Source: Endothia cerciana
Taxonomy: Eukaryota > Ascomycota > Sordariomycetes > Diaporthales > Cryphonectriaceae
Length of the DNA: 64,000 nucleotides
Reading direction: 5' to 3'
Assembly: GCA_026119935.1 (NCBI GenBank)
Contig: JALRMH010000013.1
Location: 434,001 to 498,000 of the forward strand
Of the stretch, positions 47,154 through 57,333 are shown in pieces. Both the position numbers and the translations under genes were made by a program. The notes beneath the pieces are model-generated. The model saw nothing but the letters and a program-made list of their open reading frames with translations. It made no database searches and was not told the DNA's origin. The number at the start of each line of letters is the position of its first letter. Position 1 is the first letter of the stretch.

Positions 47154-48275
47154 TCAGCCTTCTCGTGCGCGCGAGGGTGTGTTGGTGAAAGGGTTCGTAG
47201 AAGTCGCGGATGGTTCCTCCGGAGACTGGTCCGCGCGTATCTCCTGACCAGCCCGGCCTTCTGATCGTGCCAGGCCTGGATCCTCCGATAGCTGTGAGCC
47301 GTGGGGAGCTGGCGCGTCTGGCTCGTCGTACCCACCAGAGCCGGGGTCCGTCTTCACACTGGGGCTGGTTCCGTGTGGATGCAGAATGGTAAGCCTCCTT
47401 CCTTCGGTAGCGGAGCGTTCGCCCCACTCGAGTCTCGTCTCAACGGAACGCGGCCCATCGTTGGACGGAGATGGGCCTGTGGCAACGCACCACTGATACC
47501 GCAGCGGTGGATACTGCGCCTGCGGCGGCGCCGGCGGTGGCGGCTCAGGGTTGGAACGCTTCGGGGCTCGGCCGATGAGCTCCCGCCGCCGTGGACGCTT
47601 GATGGCGGCCTTGGTTTCCGCGATCTCAGCCAGGGTGCGTGCCCGAGCCGCAGCCTGGAAGGCGAGGAGGGTGTCCTCGTTGATTCCGTAGATAGCAGCC
47701 AGCGCCTCGACGGCCAGATGGGGGTACTGCCTCGTCGCCTGCTCCAAGCTTCCTGCGCCCGTCCTTTCCGCCTCGGACCCCGTGTCTGTATCCGTATCCG
47801 CATCGTCCAGATCGCGTCCCCAGAGGGGCCAGGTATCGACCTCGTAGAAGTGAACGAGGCTTAGGAGGAGAGCCCATTGGTTTTCGGAAGACGGGGATTT
47901 GAGCCTGTAGAAGTCGCGTATGTTGCGGGGGTGCTGCTTGGGCCAGACGGGGCCACGGTCAGGGAAGAAGGCGGGTACCGGTCTGATAGGCATGAGGGGA
48001 TTCCTGAGCCGAAAGTTGAAGTTCGCAGCGGACTCCCTTCTGAGCTCGGTACGCAGTTCTCCAATCTCCCCCTTGACTTCGGTACGCAATTTATCAATCG
48101 CCCTCGTGAGATCGGCACGCGTCTGCTCGATCTTCCCGTGCACTAGACCGAGCTCGCGAGAAATACCGGCATCCTGCTGACGCCTCAGACGGACGTACCC
48201 CGACTCTGTCAAAGGCGCATCCGACACGGAGTCGTCAGAGTAGTCGACATCAGGGGGTGTCACTGCGAGCAGCAT
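47154..48275 (-). CDS. Uncharacterised coiled-coil protein (373 aa)
   Basis: Single exon from ATG 48275 (MLLAVTPPDVDYSDDSVSDA). The frame stays open upstream, but the Leu/Pro-rich extension looks untranslated. Residues about 30-80 form a charged coiled coil ('GKIEQTRADLTRAIDKLRTE'). A globular block follows ('PRNIRDFYRLKSPSSENQWA'), then an Asp/Thr-rich acidic run, a second helical block ('HLAVEALAAIYGINEDTLLA') and a long Pro/Ser-rich disordered tail. I recognise the general layout from hypothetical fungal proteins but no defined family. No catalytic motif is visible. Confidence 0.6.
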   Translation of the reverse strand: MLLAVTPPDVDYSDDSVSDAPLTESGYVRLRRQQDAGISRELGLVHGKIEQTRADLTRAIDKLRTEVKGEIGELRTELRRESAANFNFRLRNPLMPIRPVPAFFPDRGPVWPKQHPRNIRDFYRLKSPSSENQWALLLSLVHFYEVDTWPLWGRDLDDADTDTDTGSEAERTGAGSLEQATRQYPHLAVEALAAIYGINEDTLLAFQAAARARTLAEIAETKAAIKRPRRRELIGRAPKRSNPEPPPPAPPQAQYPPLRYQWCVATGPSPSNDGPRSVETRLEWGERSATEGRRLTILHPHGTSPSVKTDPGSGGYDEPDAPAPHGSQLSEDPGLARSEGRAGQEIRADQSPEEPSATSTNPFTNTPSRAREG

Positions 48276-49250
48276 TGAATGGATGGATGGCAGAAACACC
48301 TGCATGGAACAGCAAAGGCGTCGGCTTTGAAGACTTGGCGATAGCGGAAAGGCAAAGCGTGTGGTGGGGGAGGAAAGTGAGGGGGAAAGTGGTGTCGGGA
48401 GAAATGGGATGATGGTGGCATTCACGGGCGGGCGGGCGGGACAAAGGCTATTACATAACAATAAGGCACCCAGAGCTGTGCATCCACTAACAGTATTCGG
48501 GCGTTCCACAGTGTGGGGGTGTTATAGATTGGCACCACCGCACCCTGTGCTTATCAATAAAGATGGGCTTAGCGGCAGGGGGGTTCGGTGCTGTGAAGTC
48601 ATCACCCAAAGGGCTTGTCTCGGCACTATTATTGTCTACGGCGCGAACGCCCTCCACTAACCGTGGCTGGTATGCAGCAGATTGTACATCATTTGGCATC
48701 GTTGTCCAATATTCAGACCATCCATTACAGTATGGAATCCAAGGGAAACCCCAAAGTCAAAGGTTGATACCCAGGCGTACTCCAGTGTCAGCTGACTTGA
48801 GGTAGACCTGGAGAAGCTCACCACATCACTGCTCGATCCGGGGAGTCAGTTTATCCTCGGGAACCCAATCCTCAATCCACCTGCATCTCTACCAGACCTT
48901 TCGAGAACAGATATCATTTACGTGCCGTATCTATCCCAACTGGGGAATCCCGTCCCAAGACTCCGAGCAGGGCAGATATGCTGGCCATCTCTCACACAAC
49001 ACAGCCTACTGGACTAAGATTGCCGACTGAAGAGCTGTGAGGAAACTATCTAATGACCATAGGAAATGTCCATCCTTATATATCCAGCTCTTCAGGCCCG
49101 GGTCGCTGGGATCGCAGGCGGGTCAGCGATCCACCGCTGTAAGCTGGTTCTGGTAGGCGGTGTGCGTTCTGCTGTTCCCCTACATAAGAGTTGTCTCTGG
49201 GGCCTGGGGGTGTTGGGTCCCAGGCCGGTGGAGATATCCAGCGAGGCGTG
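48276..49250. other. Intergenic region between divergent genes
   Basis: Promoter space for the coiled-coil gene (minus) and the HET gene (plus). No coding region was recognised; short frames only. Confidence 0.5.
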
Positions 49251-51468
49251 ATGACCAGCATGGCTTGCAAAAGCTGCGCAGAACTCAGGATCGAGTACGA
49301 TGCGGACGACCCCATACAGGAGATCGTACCAAGCGGGTTTCAGTTACAAGACAGGCTTCCTGACCTCCCCCGCCTCGGCCAGCTCGCGGACCCCGGCTGC
49401 GGGTTCTGCGCTGCCCTCGTGGAGATTATCCGGGGCGCCGCGGGGCACAGACAGCCTGCAGCCGTGGCAAGCACCTCCCATGGGTCGACACCTGTCAGCC
49501 TGAGAGGCGCATGTTTCTATACAGAATACAACCTCAGGACAGACGCTGTCGGGGATGAGAATGGCGTGTACGCCCTCAGACTAGAGCTACAGATGGGAGA
49601 CACCGAGGCCGAGAGCCTGTACTTCTCCGTGTATGCGGACCCCGGTGAGTTGTGAGGTGCTCCGTATTGATGAAATGCATCCGTTCAGACGCTGAAAGGC
49701 CGAGAAACTCAGGGACAGAAGCGTCGAAGTCCGGGAGAATCCAGCGGAGAAGACCGGGGCCGAACATGTTATCTGACGCGTGCATCTCGCGCATACAAGG
49801 GTGGATCCGGGAGTGTGAAGAAAACCATCCAGATTGCGGCCATACCGGGGGATCATTCACCCCGACAAGGTTGATCAATGTCGGCACAGGCGATTCTGCG
49901 GTGGTAAAGCTGGAAGCCGAAGAGAAGACGGCCGGGCTGCTCTATGTGGCCCTGAGCCACTGTTGGGGGCCACCAGATCCACGAAAGCCGATGCTAGTGA
50001 CCGAGACATCTACACTGTGCGAGAGACAGGATGGAATACCACTCGACATGTGAGTACAGCCTGACAGGCGGGTTTGTGGCCAGCAGGCCTAACTCTCAGC
50101 AGTATGCCCAGAAATTTCGCAGATGCCGTGGCCGTGACACGTCGTCTAGGTGTTCGACACCTCTGGATCGACTCGCTGTGTATCATCCAAGACTCTGCCG
50201 AGGACTGGCAACGCGAAGCGGCAGTTATGGACCAAGTTTACAAGCACGCTCACCTGACTCTTGCAGCGACATCCGCCACAACAAGCCACGACGGCTTCCT
50301 ATGGCGGCCTCTGAGCCGCGAAGTGCGGTTTCCTTTCGTATCTCCGAAAGGTAAGGATCCAGATGGCCATTTTTATCTGAGGCAAACGGCGGACAAGCAG
50401 CCATGCAGATATGAGTCGGACGTCGAGTCCTCGACGTGGAACCAGAGGGGCTGGACCCTACAAGAAAGGTACCTCTCCCGGCGTCTGGTCCACTGCTGCA
50501 GGGACCAGGTGTATTTTGAATGCCGGACTGCCACTTGGCCTGAGGACAACCATAAGATCCAACACGCGCCAATTCCTGGGGCATGGAGGGGGGCTGAAGA
50601 CTCTTGCGACGAGGGCGACACAGAAACAGACGAGGAGGAGGAGGAGGAGGAGGAGGAGGAGGAGGACAAGGTGGTGAAGAATGCGGCGGAGGCCGCAGCA
50701 GCTGACGGTGATGACCAGGCTGGGAACCTGGAGAGGATATTTGAGCGCTGGTTTCTGATCGTGGCGCAGTTTTCTGATCGTCGACTGACCTACGGCCGCG
50801 ATAAACTCCCTGCCCTCTCCGGCCTCGCCAGAGATACCTCTTCTGCCGGCCCTGTCGGACGCTACCTCGCCGGCATCTGGGAACGAGACCTGGTGTACGG
50901 GCTGCTCTGGATATGCAGTGCCAACGACGGCCAGTTCTCCCTACCGCCGTCGTACCGTGCACCTTCGTGGTCGTGGGCCAGCCTGGACGGCCAGATGACC
51001 TGGGGAAACCACTGGGAGCGGGCCGAGATGCCCAAGAGGATCGACCTGCTGGAAGTCGACATGGAGCTGGAGGGGAGCGACCCCTTCGGCAGCATCAGGG
51101 GTGGTAGCCTCGTGATCTCCGGCTCTCTTGCTGCTGTCAAGGTTGGTGGTCTTGATAACACCGAACCCTCTAGGTCTTCCTGGTTCCCCTACCGGCTGAT
51201 GTATGAAGGACGAAGGGTCGGGTTATTGCACCTGGATCTACGGGATCCGGAGGCCGTATCCAATGAGCTGCATGCCCTGCAGCTCTTCGACCAGTATCTC
51301 ACGTTACCGGAGCGTGGGGAGAGGCCCGGGGACGTGTGGTGTGGACTGCTACTGGAGCGGGGCCGTGGACAGACAGACACTTTCAGCCGTGTGGGACTTT
51401 TTTTTCTAGACGAGGATTACCTGAATATCTTTCACGGTCTGCGCCGAGGCCGCATTATCTTGGCATGA
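49251..51468 (+). CDS. HET-domain (heterokaryon incompatibility) protein
   Basis: Three exons: 49251-49644, 49689-50049 and 50103-51468, giving 706 aa. The second intron is GTGAGT..CAGCAG (53 bp). For the first, acceptors at 49688 or 49712 are both in phase. HET motifs are in order: 'LLYVALSHCWG', 'RRLGVRHLWIDSLCIIQDS' with 'DWQREAAVMDQVY', and 'WNQRGWTLQERYLSRRLVHC'. The N-terminus has a Cys pair ('CKSCAEL') and a second ('GCGFCAAL'), common in this class. An acidic run (about ten Glu, GAG/GAA repeat) interrupts the C-terminal half, followed by 'LVYGLLWICS' and 'YRAPSWSWASLDG'. Proteins of this family trigger fungal programmed cell death on non-self recognition. No NACHT or STAND module is fused. 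All expected parts are present, so it is probably functional. Confidence 0.92.
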
Positions 51469-53491
51469 AATATTACTATCATGCGCTGGCCGCACTGCAG
51501 ATGCCCTCCTGAGCTACCTCTCTGGTCACAGCACGCCGGGCTACCCAGGCATCGTCGAGCATGCCGGTAAAGCAAAAGCAGGTGTTCCTGACAACAGCAA
51601 GGCCTGGTAGAACCAGAGCTGATGTTAATTCCTGTAACACAAGGTTGTGGCATGTCTTCTTACATCCGAGGGCTGCGCAGGGGAACTATAAACAACAGGG
51701 GGAAACACAGTCAGGCCGAGACCCCGGTGATGCGGGAAGAGAAGAAAAGTGTGTCTGCAGGCCGGAGAGAATTGGATACCACAATGGTGGAACAGGCGGG
51801 AGTGCCGTTCCCTGAAGCCGTGCTGGCAGGTTGGAAGAGAGCCGGCCGAGCTGGGAGTCCTCGGCGCGAAGAGGCCGCCGAGGCTCCTGAGGTCCACCTG
51901 ATCTCTGCCCTTGTGCCTGGCGCAGAGGATATCATACAGATCGGTAGCCACCAACAGCCTCTCCCGCAGATCATTAACCAACCGCCGCTGTCCCGGTCTC
52001 GAGAGCTGTGGTGGTAGGCTTTACCGGCGGCAGAATGTTGAACAAGTATTCCTCGAAATCACGGACCGCATCAACGCCGCGGTCAGCCGCGCACAACATG
52101 GCACGTATATGATCGGCGGGGGTACCAATGTGAGCAGGAATCCTTCACCGCCTCGGAGACCCCCAAAGCCATTGGCCGAGCGTTCGACCTGTGCTGCCCA
52201 CGCCATACGACTACCTCAACCCAATGTGCCGAGCCAGAAGATTTCGTTCGTTTCAGCCCTGGAGGCGGCTGCCCCCCTTCCATGTGAGAAGAGTTACTGA
52301 GAGCCATGGCGAAGACAAGGTCATGCAGCGCGACACCTGATGGCACGCGAGGAGCCACCGGGTGTCGCCAACGCGTACATCTGAGCTATCTATATATCCT
52401 ATGGGCCGTACCTCTAGCTATGGTTTTTCTTCGATAGTTGTTCTGGAGCACGCTCCTGCTTCAGCTACTCGTTCAAGAAACCCCGCTCGTCTGGTAGCTC
52501 TAGCAGTCCGGAGTGGACAGAGATGACACCGGTCCCGCAGGGGCAACGCGGTACCCCCGCCCTTTCCTCCCGCAGGGAGACGAGGTAGGGTCTGTCGCGG
52601 CCATGGAGCTGGTGCCGATGCGGTCGATGTGTGTGGATGGACACGGGGTTGAGGAGGTGAGGGAGCCAGGGGAGGGGCGGCGCTGAGGGCGGCACGTGGG
52701 CGGCATCCCTACGTGATATCAGGCACGTGACTACGTGACGCGAAAAGATGCGTCGGCCCACGATATCGGACAGCCTAGACCCGTGTAAAGCGGGACTGGT
52801 TCGAGGGTTCAGCGATGATTCCGGGCGACTTCGCCGTACCCTGGAGGGGCCCCTTGGGCACTGGAACTATCCATGCCTGAGATGAGCTGGGTCCGGACGC
52901 TCCACCCACACGGGCGGAACCCTCGAGGAGCGCAAGGGCAGGGGAGCGCAACGGCTGACCAGTCCGGCGACGGCGTGAGCGCTGCCTGGACGGCCGTGGT
53001 CACCACAGATGAACCACAAGAGGGACTACAGAGTTGGCGCCCGTTGGCACTTCGCCCATGGTAAGGGGAACGTATCACGAGCCAGGACACGTTTGTCCGG
53101 GGCTGTGAGATGGGATGGGCGTATCGCCGGGAAGAAGGGGAAAGGGATGAGAGAGAGGAGGCCGATGGGGGGGGGGGGGGAGGCCGATGAAAGGGGGAGC
53201 GAGCACCGGGTACGTCCCCTCCTTACACAGCGCCCAGACCGCAACATTGGGCCGGCGCAGCATCCTGTCAGGTTCACTTGCTAGAGGGCTTGGACTGCTG
53301 ACCCACGATGATTAAGGCATCCATCCTATCTGCTGCTAACATACATACTTGCTAAGGGGGGGGGGGACTTGGACTGCTGACCCACGATCTGTTTTCGGCA
53401 TCCCATCTGCTGCTCACATAAATAGTGCCCCCCCCCCCCGCCCTTCCTTTCCCAAGCCCGGTATAGCACGGCCAAGCGAGGCCAAGTGAAA
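51469..53491. other. Gene-free stretch with homopolymer runs
   Basis: No supported gene. Plus frames at 51622-52017 and 51911-52300 were considered and left out. Long G or C runs occur at 53167-53180, 53357-53367 and 53428-53439, with a duplicated segment 'GGACTTGGACTGCTGACCCA'-like at 53288 and 53366. Confidence 0.5.
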
Positions 53492-54925
53492 TCAATCCCC
53501 GCCACCTCTGCCAAACTGGAAGTCAGCGCCGCACCCAGGGCATGTCCATTGACGCCGACCGGCGACGATATCACAGAATAGCGGCCTGTGTCTGCAGTTT
53601 GGTCCTGCACTCGGGCCCGAGGCGCCTATAGTGTTGAACTGCGCCCCGCGGCGCGAGCGTGAGGGTGACGCGGCCGTCGCCCCGCCACTGGGTCTCTCTG
53701 CGGCCCGCCTGTTCCTCGCGCCGGCAAACAACGGTCTTCGAACCGCCCCATCCCCGGAGGTCTCGTTGTCGGAAGCACGAGACCGCCTGGCGTGCTGCCG
53801 GCTGCTCACACCACCCCTGTTGCGGGCTTGAGGCCTCGGGTGTCCACTGTGCCCATCACCATTGTCGGGGCTCGGATGTCCCCCGGTGTGTCCACCATTC
53901 CCATCATCGTTGCCGGGGCTGGGAGGCCCCTCGATGTGTCGACCACTCCCATCACCATTATAGGGGTGAGGAGGTGGCCGGGTGTGTTGACCGTATCCAA
54001 TGTCGTTGGCGGGGGAAGAGGGTGTCTGGATGTGTTGACCGTACCAAGCGGCGTTGGTGGGGGAAGCGGGAGAAGGAGGTGTCTCGATGTGTTGACCGTA
54101 CCAGGCGGCGTTGGTGGGGGAAGCGGGGGAAGGAGGTGTATCGATGCGTTGACCGTACCCAGCGGCGTTGGCGGGGGAAGAGGGGGGAGAGGGTGTACCG
54201 ATGCGTTGACCGTACCCAGCGGCGTTGGTGGGGGGAGGGGGGGAAGACGGTGCCTCGACGTGTTGACCGGACCCGACAGCACCGTCGCCACCCCCAACGC
54301 CGGTGGCTGCCGGCGACATGCCCTCGTCACCCTGCAGCGTGGCCGTGCTCGCCTCGCTCGCCTCGGCCGCCTCGGCCGCCTCGGCCGCCTCGGCCGCGGC
54401 TGAGGCGAGGGCGAGGGCGAGGCCGTGATGCAGGTGTAGCTGCGACAGGTACACAGGAGGGGGTGTCCGGCGGGGCGGCTGCGACGCGGAGGGCCGCGGC
54501 GGGGGGGGCCGGGTGAGGAAGACGAAATAGTGGGCAAGCACCTCGAAGAAGAACCTGCCGCTGTACCGCACGAGGGCGTGCACCTGCTGGGCGCGGGACT
54601 CCAGCAGCCGGTCCGCACCCCGGGGGAACGCGGGGCTGGGGCCGGGGCCGTCGGACATCCTGGCCCAGCGCTCCCAGATCAGCCCGAGCTCCCGCTCCTG
54701 GTCCTCCCTCATCAGCGCGTGGAACTCCTCCAGGGTCGTCGCCGTCTCGCAGGCCTGCGAGACGCTGGCGTGGAAGGAGGCGGGGTCGACGATGGGGGCC
54801 TGGATGGTGTTGTACCGGTCGTAGAGCTCGTTGAAGAGGGTCTCGGGGGGGAGGTTGAACTTCCAGTGCGGCCAGGCCCACTCGGCGTCCGAGTAGTCCA
54901 CGTTCTGGGGTCGGCGGCCGTCCAT
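53492..54925 (-). CDS. Protein with 19-aa tandem repeats and zinc-ribbon-like tail (477 aa)
   Basis: Single exon. The first 150 residues form a conserved-looking helical domain ('EWAWPHWKFNLPPETLFNEL', 'LGLIWERWARMSDG'). An Ala/Glu run follows, then tandem repeats of about 19 residues centred on 'NAAGYGQRIDTPPSPASPT'. Four copies are close matches and the next three progressively degraded. The tail has Cys/His pairs 'CRHRPLFC' and 'CPGC' about 14 residues apart, compatible with one zinc site. Strongly Pro/Gly/Ser-rich composition suggests disorder between the two ends. No function can be assigned. On the other strand the repeat produces long artefactual frames. Confidence 0.6.
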   Translation of the reverse strand: MDGRRPQNVDYSDAEWAWPHWKFNLPPETLFNELYDRYNTIQAPIVDPASFHASVSQACETATTLEEFHALMREDQERELGLIWERWARMSDGPGPSPAFPRGADRLLESRAQQVHALVRYSGRFFFEVLAHYFVFLTRPPPPRPSASQPPRRTPPPVYLSQLHLHHGLALALASAAAEAAEAAEAAEASEASTATLQGDEGMSPAATGVGGGDGAVGSGQHVEAPSSPPPPTNAAGYGQRIGTPSPPSSPANAAGYGQRIDTPPSPASPTNAAWYGQHIETPPSPASPTNAAWYGQHIQTPSSPANDIGYGQHTRPPPHPYNGDGSGRHIEGPPSPGNDDGNGGHTGGHPSPDNGDGHSGHPRPQARNRGGVSSRQHARRSRASDNETSGDGAVRRPLFAGARNRRAAERPSGGATAASPSRSRRGAQFNTIGASGPSAGPNCRHRPLFCDIVAGRRQWTCPGCGADFQFGRGGGD

Positions 54926-55436
54926 GTTTTATCTGAACTGTCTTAAAATAAGTCTTTGAATGGGGGGTCTGGCGAGGCTGAATGATGGACGTTGGTGGGG
55001 GCGGGGGGAGGAGGGCGGGTCCAACGGTGGGTCGTCTGGCCCCCATACCAGCTACCTTATATGCCCACCAGCCTTGTGGGTGAGGGCTATGGGGAGCACC
55101 GGGAGGGAGGGAGGGGGGGGGGCGCGCTGGTTACTCCTTGGGAGCGCCGGCAGCAGAACGAATACTCACGACAGGCCTGGCAGGTTGGGGGGGGGCACGG
55201 AGAAATTGGCCTGACACCATCATTGTCTTGGCAGCTTGGTCAACAGGGCCAGGTGTGTAACCCGAGCTGGCGAGGTGACGGACTGGCACGCAGATCCGTC
55301 CGGCCACCCGCGAGGCGTTGTTTCAAACGTGTCCAAAGTGGCAGCAGAACCAACCAGCGCCGATGGATGCCGACCGCCGCGGGGCCACCTAATCTTGCCG
55401 ATACGATGTGGCACAATAGCAGACGAGCACGGCAAA

Positions 55437-55503
55437 AGCAAAGAAGAAGAAGAAGGAGGAGGAGGAGGAGGAGGAGGGGAAGAAGAAGAGGAGGAAGAAG
55501 AAA
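55437..55503. repeat. (GAA/GGA)n purine tract
   Basis: About 67 bp of nearly pure purine made of AAG and GAG triplets. Confidence 0.9.
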
Positions 55504-56496
55504 TAAAGACACCGTCATGATCATGCGCGGAGGGAGGATGATACGAGGATGGGGGGGGGGATTGGGTTGGCAGGTCTCAGAACTTGGCCGCAGCAACCGG
55601 CCCAAGGGGGCACCAGCCGGCCAACCGTGTCCTCTCCCGTGCCGCGTCCCTTATCTCCCGGGCATGCGCGCCTGGGCGTGGCGCACTGCTAGTCCTCGTC
55701 CTCTGCCGCGGGCGGGTGGGTTGGGGGGGGGGAGGAGGGGTGCGGCCTTCTCGCCGATCCGGGCTGGTGACTGGCCGGGCGCCTATGTTTTAACTCATTC
55801 CAGGGAGGCGGCACGACGATCATATTATCCCGGTCAACAATGTTATTCACTGATCAGCCCTTGAGGAACGCGATCCACATCCCACCCCCCCCCCCTCCCC
55901 GGGGGCCCGGCGAAGGGATGTAACATAAAAAACACAATGGGTGGCTTGCTGCAGCCGCAACAGATAGATACTCCGGTTGACAAGCGTTGACAAGGCCGCC
56001 CGCAGCTCCACGAAAACAATAGCGTCCTGGCCTAAGTCCCGCATGGTGTACGTAGGTCCGAGCTGGGCAGTACATAACATCCCTTCCCTGGTCGGTCTGG
56101 CTGTAAGGGCTGTATATCGGAGACCTCCCTCGCGAGCAATCGAGATGAGCGGGCGGTCGAGGCATGCATGCATGCCGGGGCTCGGTCCTTTCTCATTTCA
56201 TGCGAGTCCTCGGGGGGAGCTGGGAACCGCCGGGGCTGAACCTCTCGAGCTTCTGGACCATCTGGTCCGCGGCGAACACCGGAAGGCTGGCACGCAGCAT
56301 GCACGAGAATAGTTTTGAGCACGGAACACACCGGCGTCTTACAAATTATGAACTCATTTGCCGGTCATCATCAAAAGCAAGTCTGCCGCTGATCCCCCCC
56401 AGCCCCCCCGTTCCTTTCTGCTTGTTGCCATCACACCATCACACGACAGACGAGGCGGTCTTGGGGTATCTCCCTCCTCCCCCGGCGTCGGGTCCC

Positions 56497-56543
56497 CCTC
56501 CTTCTCCTCCTCTTCCTCCTCCTCCTCCTCCTCCTCCTCCTCT
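56497..56543. repeat. (CTC)n pyrimidine tract
   Basis: Mirror-like pyrimidine counterpart of the purine tract 1 kb upstream, about 47 bp of CTC triplets. Confidence 0.9.
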
Positions 56544-57270
56544 CTCTGCCGTAGATGTGCAGATGGCAATTAACCTCGTGCCCTGATGCGGGATTCGCCC
56601 GAGGCGGAGAACGCCGTAGCGTGAAAAGAACACCCCAACCACACCTAGCTAGCGTGACAGGTCAGGAACCAATCAACGTATGTAGCGATGATGAGAAGAG
56701 ATCAGGGGGAGGTGAGTGGCCCATGGAGAAGCTCGGGGGAAGGGAGGTAGGCGGGTCGGTGTGACGCCTCCGGCAGGGGCAGATTGTAGCCCGGCCCTGA
56801 GCTCCTGCACGTGCCCCTTTGCCGGCCCTGCATGACGAGAGGTTCCGGTGAAGGTGCGGGGGCTGTGAAGGGTCGAGCAGAATGTTGGTATAGGGTAGAC
56901 AGAACACACAGGAAGGTTGGGAAGGCTGGAAAGACTTGCGAGACGCGGTAGTCTTGCGTGGCCGGTGCGATGAGACTGGCTGATCAAGAACGAGCGAGCC
57001 CTTGAACAGGTTAATCGAATCTCTTAAGAAACATAGAAGAAAGCTTCATCAACTTCGTAAGGACTATATATGGAGACCTCAGGGCCGGGGGCCTCTTTCT
57101 CTTGTGTGATTCAAGTCGCGACAGCAAGTGGTCTTCATGACGGGCGCAGCAGATTCTGTGGATTTGGAAAACCTGCTAGTTGCCGTAATATGATTTGTTG
57201 ATACAAGGAAAAATGAATCAGTGAGTGTGGGTGAGTGACCGAAAGAGTGCGTCTCGTGTCTGAACAGTGA

Positions 57271-57321
57271 TAACAACAACAACAACGATAACAACAACAA
57301 CAACAAACAACAAACAACAAC
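57271..57321. repeat. (AAC)n microsatellite
   Basis: About fifteen AAC triplets with two interruptions, starting just past the stop codon of the apsA-type gene, in its 3' UTR. Confidence 0.9.
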
Positions 57322-57333
57322 AGGGGGCCTCAA

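Larger units (their letters stand above)
54926..57333. other. Intergenic region rich in microsatellites
   Basis: No gene supported. It contains a GAA/GGA tract, a CTC tract, AAC repeats and several G or C runs. Long low-complexity frames on both strands arise from these tracts. Confidence 0.6.

Noticed and set aside
51622..52300. Two plus-strand frames (131 and 129 codons) after the HET gene
   Set aside because: No domain, no start context or intron evidence, and equally long frames exist on the other strand.
53659..54516. Plus-strand frame of 285 codons, Arg/Cys-rich
   Set aside because: Antisense to the 19-aa repeat protein; its length comes from the repeat and high GC content.
54992..55864. 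Plus-strand frame of 290 codons with poly-Arg
   Set aside because: Driven by G runs and the purine microsatellite; no coding character.
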